Positions 13,342 to 23,338 of a stretch of DNA of 64,000 nt are shown one piece after another. How positions within the stretch are numbered: the first letter of the stretch is position 1; each line of letters opens with the position of its first letter. Source of the DNA: Darksidea phi. Its lineage: Eukaryota; Ascomycota; Dothideomycetes; Pleosporales; Lentitheciaceae. Location: the NCBI GenBank assembly GCA_030770425.1, contig JASJFT010000099.1:1-64000 (forward strand). Direction: 5' to 3'. The translations under genes were made by a program, and so were the position numbers. Under the pieces are notes generated by a model. The model saw only the letters and a list, made by a program, of their open reading frames with translations, was not told the origin of the DNA and did not search any database.

Positions 13342-14080
13342 GGTTTTGGGTGGGGTTGAACGAAAAGATAGCGGCGGGGTAGTGCAGTAGTGTGCAGCTT
13401 AGCGCGGGGCTGGGCTGTGGCTTGGACTTTGCAAGTTGGAGCAATGGCTTATGGAGGTGCGTTTGTGAGGCGTGGGAGAATAGAGGAGGGTTAAATGTTG
13501 AAAGAAGGACCGCTGGCCGAAGAAGGGGGATGTGCGACTCTTATACTTAGATAGTTGCACATATTTCAGGCTCAGGCCACCACTTGGTGAGCGGCCTCCA
13601 GTGCAAAACGTCAGAAATGGGGCGTATTTCACTTGTAAAAACACCTTTTCGGGTTATTCCGCGAGTGTGACGACGCCATGGCTGCTACTCGTTCGATTTC
13701 ACTTGTAAAATGAGTACGAAGAGCTGGGTCTGCGTCTAATACTCGCTCTCAAGCTGCAGCGTTGCGGCGTAACAGGGATTCCCCGCAGATGTGTACTTCT
13801 AGGCAGCAGCGAAGCGCTGCTTTGGCAAGTCAACTTGTGTGGCCGGAGTCCGTTTCTCAGATTTCCGGTGAGGATTGCGCGCGCAGAAGCCATTAATACC
13901 CTTTGCTGCGAGGGCAGTTTCGATAAAGCGGTGAAGTGAGGTTCATGGTCGAGCACTGAGCGTTCATCGTCCCATGAGAGCTCGGACCAATGACATCACG
14001 ACCCAACCATTATGCAACATCGGCGCTTAGTCTTCACCATAAAAGTTGTACGATCTAGAGGAGACCATCATTAGAGAAGG
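13342..14080. promoter_or_regulatory. Upstream region of the RVT gene, with a 15-bp direct repeat
   Basis: The start of the minus-strand RVT gene lies at 13341, so this stretch should contain its promoter. The 15-mer ATTTCACTTGTAAAA occurs twice in the same orientation, at 13626-13640 and 13696-13710, exactly 70 bp apart. It could be a paired binding site or the footprint of an old insertion. No gene is recognised here. Confidence 0.4.
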
Positions 14081-14102
14081 TGCTTGGGCGATAGCACTCC
14101 GA

Positions 14103-14335
14103 CACGCTCACCAGCGTCAGCCAGCTTGGGTCGGTGCTGTCGAGCCAGGCAGGAAAAGTACAAAGAAGCGAAAGCGATGCATCGACGAGCGCTAAAAAGA
14201 AGAGAGAAAGTGCCTAGGCAACAACAAGCCTACACGCTCACAGCGTCAGCTAGCTTGGTGAAGGTGCTGCCAGGGCAGGGAAAGTACGAAGAAGCAGAAG
14301 CGATGCATCGACGAGCGCTGGAAGGACGCTGGTAA
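14103..14335 (+). pseudogene. Decayed tetratricopeptide (TPR, NLR-type) repeat fragment, plus-strand arm
   Basis: Two degenerate units of the 42-residue TPR type found in fungal NLR and kinesin-light-chain-like proteins. The second unit still reads TLTASASLVKVLPGQGKYEEAEAMHRRALEG, while the first is shifted between frames around SLGRCC/QEKYKEAKAMHRRAL. There is no start, no nucleotide-binding domain and no open frame beyond about 83 codons, so this is a relic. It is the left arm of an inverted repeat with 14640-15005. Confidence 0.75.
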
Positions 14336-14349
14336 GCGTGTCGGGCTCA

Positions 14350-14605
14350 AGGATCATTTTGCGCGTGTTCTCAAGTTGATACTTCGTTGTCCGCGCTCAC
14401 GACACCAAGAAGTGGGAGAGCAAGGAGTGAGAGTAAGTTGGGGTCGTCCATGATGATTGTTGGATCCGTAGCCATCGACCTCATATGCGAAGACCTTGGC
14501 ATATTTCTTGTGCTGCACTACACCGTGTTCCCAGACACCGTCTTCGATAGTGTGACCCCAGGTTTGCACTTTGGCAGCAAGTGCCTTCCTTCTTGCCTGA
14601 TTTGC
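14350..14605 (-). pseudogene. GH125 (exo-alpha-1,6-mannosidase-like) remnant
   Basis: The minus strand reads TIEDGVWEHGVV, then KVFAYEVDGYG in one frame (about 14601-14460), followed after a frameshift by MDDPNLLSLLALPLLG (about 14451-14402). Both match, in order and spacing, the conserved EVDGYG...MDDxNxPSLL.LP segment of glycoside hydrolase family 125 (former DUF1237) as I remember it. It ends in an in-frame stop soon after. The rest of the enzyme is absent. The fragment lies inside the loop of a TPR inverted repeat and directly abuts a TPR unit, so it is rearranged debris rather than a gene. Confidence 0.65.
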
Positions 14606-14639
14606 GAAGTAGGGTAGCCGTCGGCGTGCTCTTGCCCAA

Positions 14640-15005
14640 GCTGATCCTTCCAGCGCTCGTCGATGTATCGCGTCCGCTTCTTCGGACTTTCCCTGCTATG
14701 GCAGCACCTTCCCCAAGGCCACTGACGCTGTGAGCGTGTAGGCTTGCTCTCGCCCCAAGGCACCTTCTCTCTTCTTTTTAGCGCTTGTCGATGTGGTGGT
14801 CCGTGCTTTGTTCATCGCTAGCGGTCACCTACCTCCCTAGCAGCCCATGCTTGGCGTGCTGAGGTAGGAATAAGCGGTTCCGCGCTCTTGACTGTGACGA
14901 ACAAAAGGCTAACTTTCTGCTCCTAAGAATAGAGGTATATTTAACCGTGACACTTCCGCTTCTTCGTACTTTCCCTGGCGCGACAGCACCGACCCAAGCT
15001 GGCTG
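14640..15005 (-). pseudogene. Decayed TPR (NLR-type) fragment, minus-strand arm
   Basis: Reverse-strand copies of the units at 14103-14335. One unit (about 14770-14645) reads AYTLTASVALGKVLP, then a stop codon, then QGKSEEADAIHRRALEG. A second (about 15005-14935) reads SQLGSVLSRQGKYEEAE. The two are separated by about 130 bp of unrelated sequence. Similarity to the plus-strand arm is visible at the nucleotide level over at least 120 bp. The stop codon and frameshifts make it non-functional. Confidence 0.7.
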
Positions 15006-15890
15006 ATTAGGTCAGAGCAAAAGACGTGGCTTGAGAGATGGACTTTTTTTCGTCTTATCTCTTGGACCTTGTCAACTTTCTTGACATCCAAGATCCAAGC
15101 CTTGCGTGTGCGTTCCCCATTCCATCTCCTTCAGCAGGCAACAGCGTGAAGCTTAACAGTACCCATAGCCTGACCATATCGAGTATCCAAAGTCTCTAAG
15201 ACGGCCTGACGACCTTTTTCCATCATGTTACGGGATTGCTAGAATTGATCGAGCTGCGGCGACGCGCCCGGGCGTTTCAATTCACCATCCCCACACACGC
15301 ACGCCCTTTAATCAGCACCATGGACCATGGGAATTCTCAATCTCTGCATGCACATTTTGAAACGAAACGCCCAGCTTATAAATCTCGACGTGGTCTATAC
15401 CAGCGCTACCATCCGCCAACCACGCTTTCGCGAGATCCAAGGAACACATGCGACAAAAACATTTCGCGACATCGTATAGGCAGACGGGCGCCGCTGCGCC
15501 TATAGCTCGTAGTGCACTCCACGCTGACGAGTTTCAGAAATGGCAAGGCCCGGGGCCGAAGCGCGGGAATAAGCACAACGACACGCTACGGGACAACCGC
15601 ATTTCTGAACACAACCACATCGCTCACGAAAGGGTCAGAAGCGCTTTCGCAAATCCTCATACAGTTTAGGCGCGTCGGTTCGCTGCCCCAATTGAGTCCG
15701 CGACTCCAAACAGCGCGATCGGAACGATTCTATTGGCGTAAGCTTGACAAGGATCCGATCCACCGTGTTTTAACAACTTTGAACAAACCATGCTCTTGCT
15801 AAGCTTTATAGTGGCTGCCGCCACCCGCAATTTAGCATCTCAAGTCTCCCAAGTCTGGGATATACGTTCTTTTCTTCTTTCCTTCTCTTG
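15006..15890. other. Intergenic region upstream of the sugar transporter
   Basis: No recognisable coding sequence or repeat. The last 100 bases before 15891 are rich in pyrimidines (TTCTTTTCTTCTTTCCTTCTC), a typical fungal leader, and probably belong to the promoter and 5' UTR of the downstream transporter. Confidence 0.45.
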
Positions 15891-17521
15891 ATGAGTTCCT
15901 TGTACAAAGCTGTTGCTGGTCAACAGCCCGAACGCTCCTGGTTGAGCCATGTTGTTTCCAAGTGTGAAGCAGAGACGGACGAGAAGGCAGAGACGGAGTC
16001 GGAATTGACGACCGGATCGTTGATGGCCTTGACGTGCTGTATTGGAGGGTACGTTTCGCTTCCACACATGGCTTGCAGCAGTCGCTTATTTCGCCCAGGG
16101 TCCAGATGATTTGGTTGACCATCTGCTCTCACGGTTCGGCCTATCTCTCTTCGCTGGGCATCCCGGAACTACACATTTCACTTATTTGGGCCCTCGCTCC
16201 CATCTGCGGCGCCGTCGCTCCCCCGATCGTCGGTGTGCTCAGTGATCGATGCCGTCGACCATGGGGCCGACGTCGCCCGTTTATAATATCCGGCGCGTTA
16301 ATCGCCATTATCGCCATCACAGCACTCGCCTGGATAACACCCCTCACCGACTTGATATGTTCGCTGCACGGCATGCCATCCATGGCAGCGTCGGTTGTCA
16401 AATACTGGGCCATCCTTTGGGTCGTGGTCTTGAACATCGGCATACAAACACTGCAATCAGCATCCCGGGCGCTAATCCTAGACGTTTGCCCTTCGGAACA
16501 ACAGGCGTTGGCTAGTGCATGGGCCGGACGTTTCACGGGCTTTGGAAACATACTCGGTTACGTCATCGGCTCTGTGCCGTTGCCTCTGCTAGGTGGTGGG
16601 CTTGAGGCATGGCGATTTCGGTGGATGGGCGGGTGCGCCGTTGTGACTCTTTCGGTCACAGTCTCAACCACCGTCTTCTACATCAAGGAACAGCGTCCGC
16701 AAGTTCCGGCATACGATGGCGACGACCATGGTGACGACTATGAGATGACGGAATGCTTAATCATACGAACGCTTAAAGGTATCCTCCAAAGTGCCGTGTC
16801 CATGCCACCGAAAGCAAAACAAGTGTGCCGCGTTCAGTTCTTCGGTGCAATGGGCTGGTTCGGCTTCCTCTTCTATAACACAACTTATGTCAGTGACTTG
16901 TACCTCGACGATACGGGTGAGGTGGGCATGGTGCATGGGCCGGTGCATAAGGATTTGAGTATGCGGTTCGCTACGACGGCGAGTCTGGTATTCGCGGTTG
17001 TGGCCTTGGGAATGAATGTGGTGTTGCCGTATGTCAAGAGCGGCCCATACGACTCCACAGGTGATTCTGCGCAGAGGACCTGGAAAGAGCGAGTGTGCTT
17101 CTGTCGGCAGACACACATCCTATGGGCATTCGGCGGCATTCTCTACGCGCTCCTCACGCTCTCCACCTTTTTCGTATCTTCCAGCACCGGCGGCACCATC
17201 ACCATCGCAATAGCGGGCGTGGCCTGGGGTATCAACCAATGGGCGCCTTTTGCGCTTATCGGAGAAGAAATTGCGGCTTGTGAAGCGGAGCGGGAGTCGC
17301 TGGTAGAGCAAGGCGGAAAGCGATACGCAGTCAATCAGAGTGGGGCCATGCTCGGTGTTCATAGCGCTGCAATCTGCGTACCGCAGATTTTAGCTGCCTT
17401 GATAAGCAGTTTGATCTTCTTGATGGCGGCGAGGTTCGGGATAGGGAATGCGGTCGGGTGGGTGCTGAGACTCAGCGGTGTTGCTGGGGCGGTTGCGGCC
17501 TGGTATGCGTTGAAGTTGTGA
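15891..17521 (+). CDS. Sucrose/alpha-glucoside:H+ symporter-like transporter (GPH/SUT family)
   Basis: Membrane sugar:proton symporter of the glycoside-pentoside-hexuronide family, related to plant SUT/SUC carriers and Schizosaccharomyces Sut1, which move sucrose or maltose. Exons 15891-16048 and 16099-17521 join across a 50-nt intron (GTACGT...CCCAG), giving 526 aa. The splice restores the first helix, ALTCCIGGVQMIWLTICSHGSAYL, which matches the SUT N-terminus. The cytosolic signature DRCRRPWGRRRPF follows helix 2, and GFGNILGYVIG, LWAFGGILYALLTLSTFF and GVAWGINQWAPFALIGEEI lie in later helices. About 12 hydrophobic segments are present. The hydrophilic N-terminus (45 residues, acidic) is normal for the family. 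Exact substrate is not deducible. The frame is complete. Confidence 0.9.
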
Positions 17522-17764
17522 GTGACGTCAAAAGCGTCAATGGGAGACTGTTATAGTGAATGCAAACGAATATTATATCTGGCGCGGTTACACAAGATTG
17601 CGAGTTAGAGTGAAGGGCGAACCAGTGCAAACGCTCTTGTTATCATGCAGAACTTCATACGAGGCCCACCTCGCAGTCCACAACACCAACAGCCGTGAAC
17701 ACCGCTCACACCAAGACAGGCCTACACCCATCCATCTACCCACGCCCATCCGCAAGCACCCAAA

Positions 17765-18255
17765 ATGGCATGCACCGAGCTCGAAGAAGCCCAGCTCATC
17801 CTCTCCCTCAAGGAACTCATAATCTGTACCTCCCCCTCCCCTCCCCTCTCTAGCATTACCTACAAACCTAACCCTCAAACCCAGCACAAGCGCGCCTCCT
17901 CTACGGCCCCTCCTACCCCAGCGGCAGCACCTTCGACATCGTCCTGCAAGAGCGCAACTTCGGCCGCAGCGCCTGGCTCGTAGTATTCACCTCGCCCGGA
18001 TCCTTCACCAAGTACGAGGTGCTGAAGGGGACGCATAGTTATTTGTCGAGCGATGCCAGGGCCGTGACTGAGCTTTGGCGCAAGGTCAAGGATGTTAAGG
18101 GTTTGGCGGGTGAGTTGATATGTTTGTGTTTGTGTTTGTGTTTGTGGTTGTGGATGGAGCGGGTCTTGCTAACTCTTTCGTGTACAGAGGGGAGGGGTCT
18201 GGTCGAGGGGATGGTGGTTGATGGCGAGATGGAGGTCGATGTGCATGCATTGTGA
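17765..18255 (+). CDS. Small uncharacterised protein, three exons
   Basis: Not recognised. Exons 17765-17825, 17885-18109 and 18188-18255 use GTACCT and GTGAGT donors and CAG acceptors, with a CTAAC branch site in intron 1; the product is 117 aa. The reading is supported by clean joins and sustained codon sense: LYGPSYPSGSTFDIVLQERN, then WLVVFTSPGSFTKYEVL, then an acidic tail. No signal peptide or membrane segment is seen. Intron 2 contains a short TTTGTG tandem run. It begins 243 bp after the transporter stop, in the same direction. It could be a lineage-restricted gene; the product is hypothetical. Confidence 0.6.
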
Positions 18256-19665
18256 GGAAGTGGTCATGTTTTCATGCTGCGGTGGTGCAGTTGGAGGCTG
18301 GGTTTGATGCGGCGAGCATGTAAGATTTGAGTATGGGTGAGGATGGAAGATGGTGGTGGGGAGTAAGAAGCGAAGCTGTCGATGCAGCTAATTAGATCGC
18401 TTCTGCGCTCGGCGAAACCGAGATAACTTACGTCGGTTTGAATGCTTGTTTATACCGAATCAGAGCCTATAATTGAGTAGTACTTCCAAAGCTCCCAATC
18501 GCTCCGAATGTATGATGAAATTCTTGTCCGGAGATAGGTATTGATCGTTCATCGCCCAGCGCGAAACGCATTGTATAAACAAATACACTCTTCCATCTAC
18601 AGAACCCTCCCCATCTCTAACCCGAGACCTTGGTACTTTCTCAAAAACACTTAATGTCCTTGCCAAGTAACAATCTTAACTCCAAATTACCGATTATAGT
18701 TCTCTATCCCACCTCACCAATCACACTCTCTCCTTCCCCCACCAACCCGCAACACCATCCCCAACCCTACACATCAATCCCATCTACCCTCAACTTCCCC
18801 TCCAACCACCCCGCTCCGGCCCTCCAAGTCGCCGCCCGTCTTACCTAATCGGGGCGTAATTTTAGCTATTAACTTGTCCCGAGCAATTAAGGACAAAATA
18901 ACCCTCAGCATGTACATGTAACGGTAATTACAGTGGTATTGTACTTGGGTCGGTTGGCCTTTTTACTTAGCTACTTTTTATTTCCGTTGTGTGTGGGTGG
19001 GTGAGAGAGGGGGTGGGAGGGGGGGGTATATAGATTAGAAGGTATGGGGGATACGGTGCGAGTATTGGATAGTCGTGCAAAAATTGAATGCGCAGAGGAC
19101 GCGGTTTTAATACAACTATGTAGTGGATGGAAAGCTGTGGAGGGAGTGGAGGAGAGTATTGTATGCCGGCACGACTATGCCAGACTAACAACATTCCATC
19201 GACAAACCCCAACCCCAACCCCAACTCAATGATCGGCCAGACCCACCTTGGAGAACAACATAGTAAAAGTAGATACCCGCAGCGCTATCCGAACCCTATC
19301 GCTCCTCCTACACGTGGACGGTCATGATGCTAGGGCGTAAAGTACCCAATGGGGGCTGAAAGCTGTTGGGCATCCCAGAGTGAAGTTCGTTCCTGCAGGA
19401 GATGTATCAAGTTGGGTCGGACCGTGGTAGGTAGCAGGCATGTCATGCTCTGGAGCCGAGGTTGTATAGTTGTGTTGGTGGGGTGTCAGCTTACTGCGGT
19501 ATTTTCTCCGCTAGCGGAGAGCCGATTTGAAGGCTAGGACGCCCATCCTTTTTTGACCACAGTTAAAACTCACTTACTTCAGTATCTTTTCTTTCCCGCT
19601 CTCTTCGTTCAGTCGTATCGACCGTACGGCTGTTCTCGTCGCTCAACGAAGTCTCCATTTCCACC
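18256..19665. other. Non-coding stretch with low-complexity DNA
   Basis: Contains C-rich (18700-18830) and G-rich (18990-19025) runs and a CCAACC run near 19205. Open frames here are artefacts of this skewed composition. No gene or transposon was recognised. The 60 bases before 19666 look like a 5' leader ending in CCACCATG. Confidence 0.45.
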
Positions 19666-19975
19666 ATGACGACTTACGTTTGCTTCGCCGCTCTCAGGGC
19701 AGATATCCGGCCCTACGCCGACAATGAGGATAAGTTGGCACCATGCAACGTAACAGCGAGCATTCGGTCTGCTGTTCGCCCGGCGACTTCTGTTTGATCA
19801 ACGGATTGTGCAAGCCGAACGGGAAGGATGATGTCCAGAGAAACGACTGTTTTGCCAGTGGGTGTACAGACCCAACCTTCCAAGATGCAGCTTGCCCTTG
19901 GTATTGCATGGAGGTATGTTGCATGTCCCTAGTATTGTACCAGGACAACGCTGATACGTTGCGACAGATCTGAGA
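19666..19975 (+). pseudogene. Broken gene for a Cys-rich extracellular-domain protein
   Basis: The plus strand starts with a good context (CCACCATG) and reads through YADNEDKLAPCN, then the frame must shift by one base near 19755 to continue as SEHSVCCSPGDFCLINGLC, a basic spacer, and GCTDPTFQDAACPWYC. That order (CN, CC..GD.C...GLC, C.DPTF....CP.YC) is the extracellular Cys-rich module found in many uncharacterised fungal membrane proteins. After YCME a plausible GTATGT intron (to CGACAG near 19971) leads at once to a stop. No membrane segment follows. The frameshift and the truncation suggest a pseudogene; a sequencing error could explain the shift but not the missing C-terminus. Confidence 0.5.
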
Positions 19976-21299
19976 GGAAATGCTGTCAATGCTGGAGTTC
20001 ATTGGTGTAGAGATTCCCAGAGGTGGTGTTGCGCAGACCGGCCCCTCGGAGCACTTTATGACACCAGCTGTTGCGATACCCGAGGTAGGTGACAGTACCC
20101 ATACAGCGGAGTTGGGAGGGGCGTAGCCGTGCTTCCGCGGTTTTGTACGTCGTCTCGTGAGGCAGTGTATGGGTATTCGGACTGAGGACAAGAAGGTTCG
20201 ACGCGAGGGCAACGTGGCGAAGAGATAGTATTCCGAAGGCTGGTCCGTTACTGAAAACTGATAGCAGGGTGTGGAAAGCACAGCTTTGCTTTTCATGGCG
20301 TTCGTACTTGTACAAGGAGTTTTGGAAAAGGGGCGACATAACGCAAAACGCTTCGGCGAAAGGAGAAGATTTGGCGGACAGACATTTCGGATGTGGATGA
20401 TGCGCATATGATACTACTGCATTTCCTGGCGTGTTAGCAATCTCAACTTACTTTCTCGCTGTTCTGCACCGAGGCGGATTAGGCGTTGTAATCTCCGCTC
20501 CACAAAGGATGTCTCATGCTGCCTGCCGAACATCGATGCTCTAGAGGAAAAGGCGAGACACACTGGTGGAAAGTCTTCCACTGAGAAGTTGAACGTTATG
20601 AAAAGACTGTCTCCTGGTTGGTCGCGCCAGTGCTTGGAGGGCGTGACATTCCGCCCCTGGCGCACTTCCATATGCGCGACAGCCCTCGAAATTGTGGACC
20701 TGTAATCGTTTGACGGCTTGTGCATTCAGCGCTCACAGTGGATATGATTATCCACCAACGTAATACTATCGGGAGCGACGAATAGCACTTATGCTTGATG
20801 TTAGGGACCATGCATAAATGTTGTTGATAGCCGTAGTAGTTCCGTCATGTCACATCGCAACTCCATGGCCTCCCGGAACTGCCCTGGGCAGGCTTGTAAA
20901 CAGTAGGTGACTCCGAAGTGGCGTCTTACAGTGGCTGTTGCGCTCTTCCACATACGAAGGTGACATCCGCATGCTATACTGCTCTGTGTGTGGTGGCAAC
21001 AGATGATGGCCCGACGTCGTAATCGTTCTCAGGGCAACGGCTGTCGTAACACCCAACGGACACTTGAGTACCTCGACAGAGAACATCCCCTCGGCTCTAG
21101 TATCTAAGTTAAGGCGACGCCGCCCTTTGTCTTACCAACCTACAGCCAGCGATGGCACTAAATGCGACCGATTACACTGAGTGGCTGCTTGGTGGCCGAT
21201 GGAGCAGTGTTGAATGACAGTAAGGGGTAAAGGTGGAACGGCACTTCGTTGATAGTGACAAACGGACGCCAAACGCTCACCACGATAGGCTCCGGGGTT
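19976..21299. other. Intergenic stretch, nothing recognised
   Basis: A long open frame occurs on the minus strand (19694-20407) but lies antisense to the broken Cys-rich gene and has no recognisable motif or start context. No repeat with a partner elsewhere in the window was identified here. Confidence 0.45.
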
Positions 21300-21428
21300 G
21301 ATACAAGTGGGGACATGAAGGGATTATTGGTGGGTCGATTTTGCCACAGCAGTTTTTCATACAAAAGACCTCTCCGCGATCTGTGCAAGCGGGACATACT
21401 GACGATCCGTTCATGCTCCCTTTGTATC
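21300..21428. repeat. Foldback (MITE-like) repeat, copy A
   Basis: About 38-bp imperfect inverted arms (21300-21337 and 21391-21428) flank a loop of about 53 bp. The right arm, read in reverse complement, gives GATACAAAGGGAGCATGAAC and then GGATCGTCAGT. That matches the left arm of a second copy at 42387. The loops also correspond (ACAAAAGACCTCTCCGCGAT here). No coding capacity. The layout resembles a short non-autonomous DNA transposon, or possibly a structured RNA gene. Confidence 0.65.
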
Positions 21429-21801
21429 CGATGCCGAGGGTTGCTGTCGGGCCATTGACGAGGAAGTGGCGTTATTCACGCCAAGCCATCGAAGTGATGG
21501 ACAAGGGCAAGCGTGACAGTGGTATCGCACACACGCCCGCATGGGAGTGATTCGTCGAATTCTGTGATACTCGCCCACAAGGCAGAAGAGGGTCGTTCTC
21601 GGTGCTTTCCGCCTTGGAGTCTTGCTCCCGGGGTAGGCGGGATCGACCCTTACCGTGCCGCACTTGTTGGGATGCGGAGTCCGCCGTTTTTGGCCCCAGG
21701 CGTAGCGTGCCCGATTTGCCTGAGGCAAACTTCAACATGTCAATTAGGCACCCGTCAATCATTATTCTAGAGTTTTATCAAGCGATTGCAGAATTGTATT
21801 G

Positions 21802-21892
21802 CAGTTGAGGACGGCACGCAGTTGAGGACGGCACGCAGTTGAGGACGGCACGCAGTTGAGGACGGCACGCAGTTGAGGACGGCACACAGTTG
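21802..21892. repeat. 17-bp minisatellite
   Basis: Five near-identical tandem copies of CAGTTGAGGACGGCACG, with the last one diverging (CACACAGTTGA). The decamer AGAATTGTAT lies on both sides of the array, at about 21790 and 21894, as if a unit-bearing insert had been flanked by a duplication. Confidence 0.95.
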
Positions 21893-23338
21893 AAGAATTG
21901 TATCAGCACCAGAGCCTTCGAACTACCATGTCCCTAGATAGGTGTGGTGCGGCGCGGTGCGCACTTTTTGCGAACAACATAGACTCATATGGAAGAGGCG
22001 GAAATAGCTGCTCGCCTTTTCTAAAAGGGACACGGTTGCATTCGAAGAGGCCAGGGGGGTCGTACCGGAATTCGCATGGGATGTTCCCGGCAGCTCATGT
22101 CCGCCGAGAAAAGCTTGTGTCGAATTGATGAGCGATGGTCCTTGGAGGAGGCAAACCTTTTCCGGGTGGAGCTATCTTAGTCGAACGGTAATTGCTTTCG
22201 TCGTGGGTAGTGTACCGGCCGGAACCAAGAGCTGTCCGAATTGCTTTTGGCTCAGTTTCTGACGGGCGTCGTCATCCTCCACAGCGATGCAGAATGGTCG
22301 AGACGGTCGAGACGATCGAGACGATCAAGAGAAGTTTGATTGCTGTCGAGGGATATGGATGCTGATGGCTTGTTTAAGGTAGGTGGAAGCGGATACGGAC
22401 GCTCATCCCACGGCATCGATGACCCAGCGATGGGTCAATGTAAATGCGGCACCCTCCCCCGCTTGAACGGGGTAGTGGGTCGGCATGAGGGACATCACGT
22501 CGAAGAGTGATGCTGGAATATTGATTGGCCGAGAGCGAGGACTTGTGGGCGCGCAAATTTCCTGCTCTTTTCCCTGATTGGCCAGTCGGCGGGAAGCGAC
22601 TCTTCCTCTTTCGGACAGATCGCTTGTCGTCTCCAAACCGAGAGCGACCGTCTCAAGCCCAGATCGCCCATCATGCCATCATCGTACTGATCTCGCACCC
22701 AACAAAATCTGGCCTCACGCCCCGTAAATCCCCAATACAAAGCTCATCACGGCGTCTCCAAATCACATGGCGCAGCAGCCAGGCCCCTAAACGCGGCCAG
22801 AAGCGCCATGTCGCCGGCGTGGCTCGGCACCCCCGGCATCGCCTCGCCATTGGTGCGCGCTATCCGATCGCGTCGTCCGAAGCTGTCCAACGGCAGGGTG
22901 CATCAACGCTGCCTGTGCCTGGCGGCGAAGAAGCCCCACTGTACCTGGCCACAGGGGAGAAACGTCGATAATTATTCGTACCCGCTAGTTGCTAGTTGCG
23001 GCTTGCCCGCGCTGACTGAGAGGATAGCGATAACCTGGACCCTTGGAAATGGGTCCCGGCCTGTCATCCAGTACCGGCGGTGCAGCACTGCCTAGCGTAT
23101 GCGAGAGTGCTCCAGTCAAGGCGAGAAGCGGAGGATTTTCATGTACCTCGTTGCCATTGTGGAGAAACGCCCCTGTTCTGGCCACTGCTGAGAGCGGACT
23201 GTGCCGTGCATGGAGAGTGGTATATCAAGCTGCACGTCCCGTGCTTGATCGAGGAGGTGGTGATGCTTCAACTTTACCCTCGTCGCCATATCGATTGAAC
23301 AAGCACACCCGAGTACTTCGACGCCACCACTTCGTACC
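21893..23338. other. Intergenic region upstream of the rhodopsin-domain gene
   Basis: No gene recognised. A 9-bp tandem motif (TCGAGACGR, three copies) occurs near 22297-22325. The final part up to 23338 is the presumed promoter of the downstream gene. Confidence 0.45.

Noticed and set aside
19694..20407. 237-codon open frame on the minus strand
   Set aside because: Starts without context, contains no motif and lies antisense to the Cys-rich pseudogene whose motifs are recognisable on the plus strand.
21802..21892. CRISPR-like array
   Set aside because: Direct tandem units without spacers in a eukaryotic genome; it is a minisatellite.
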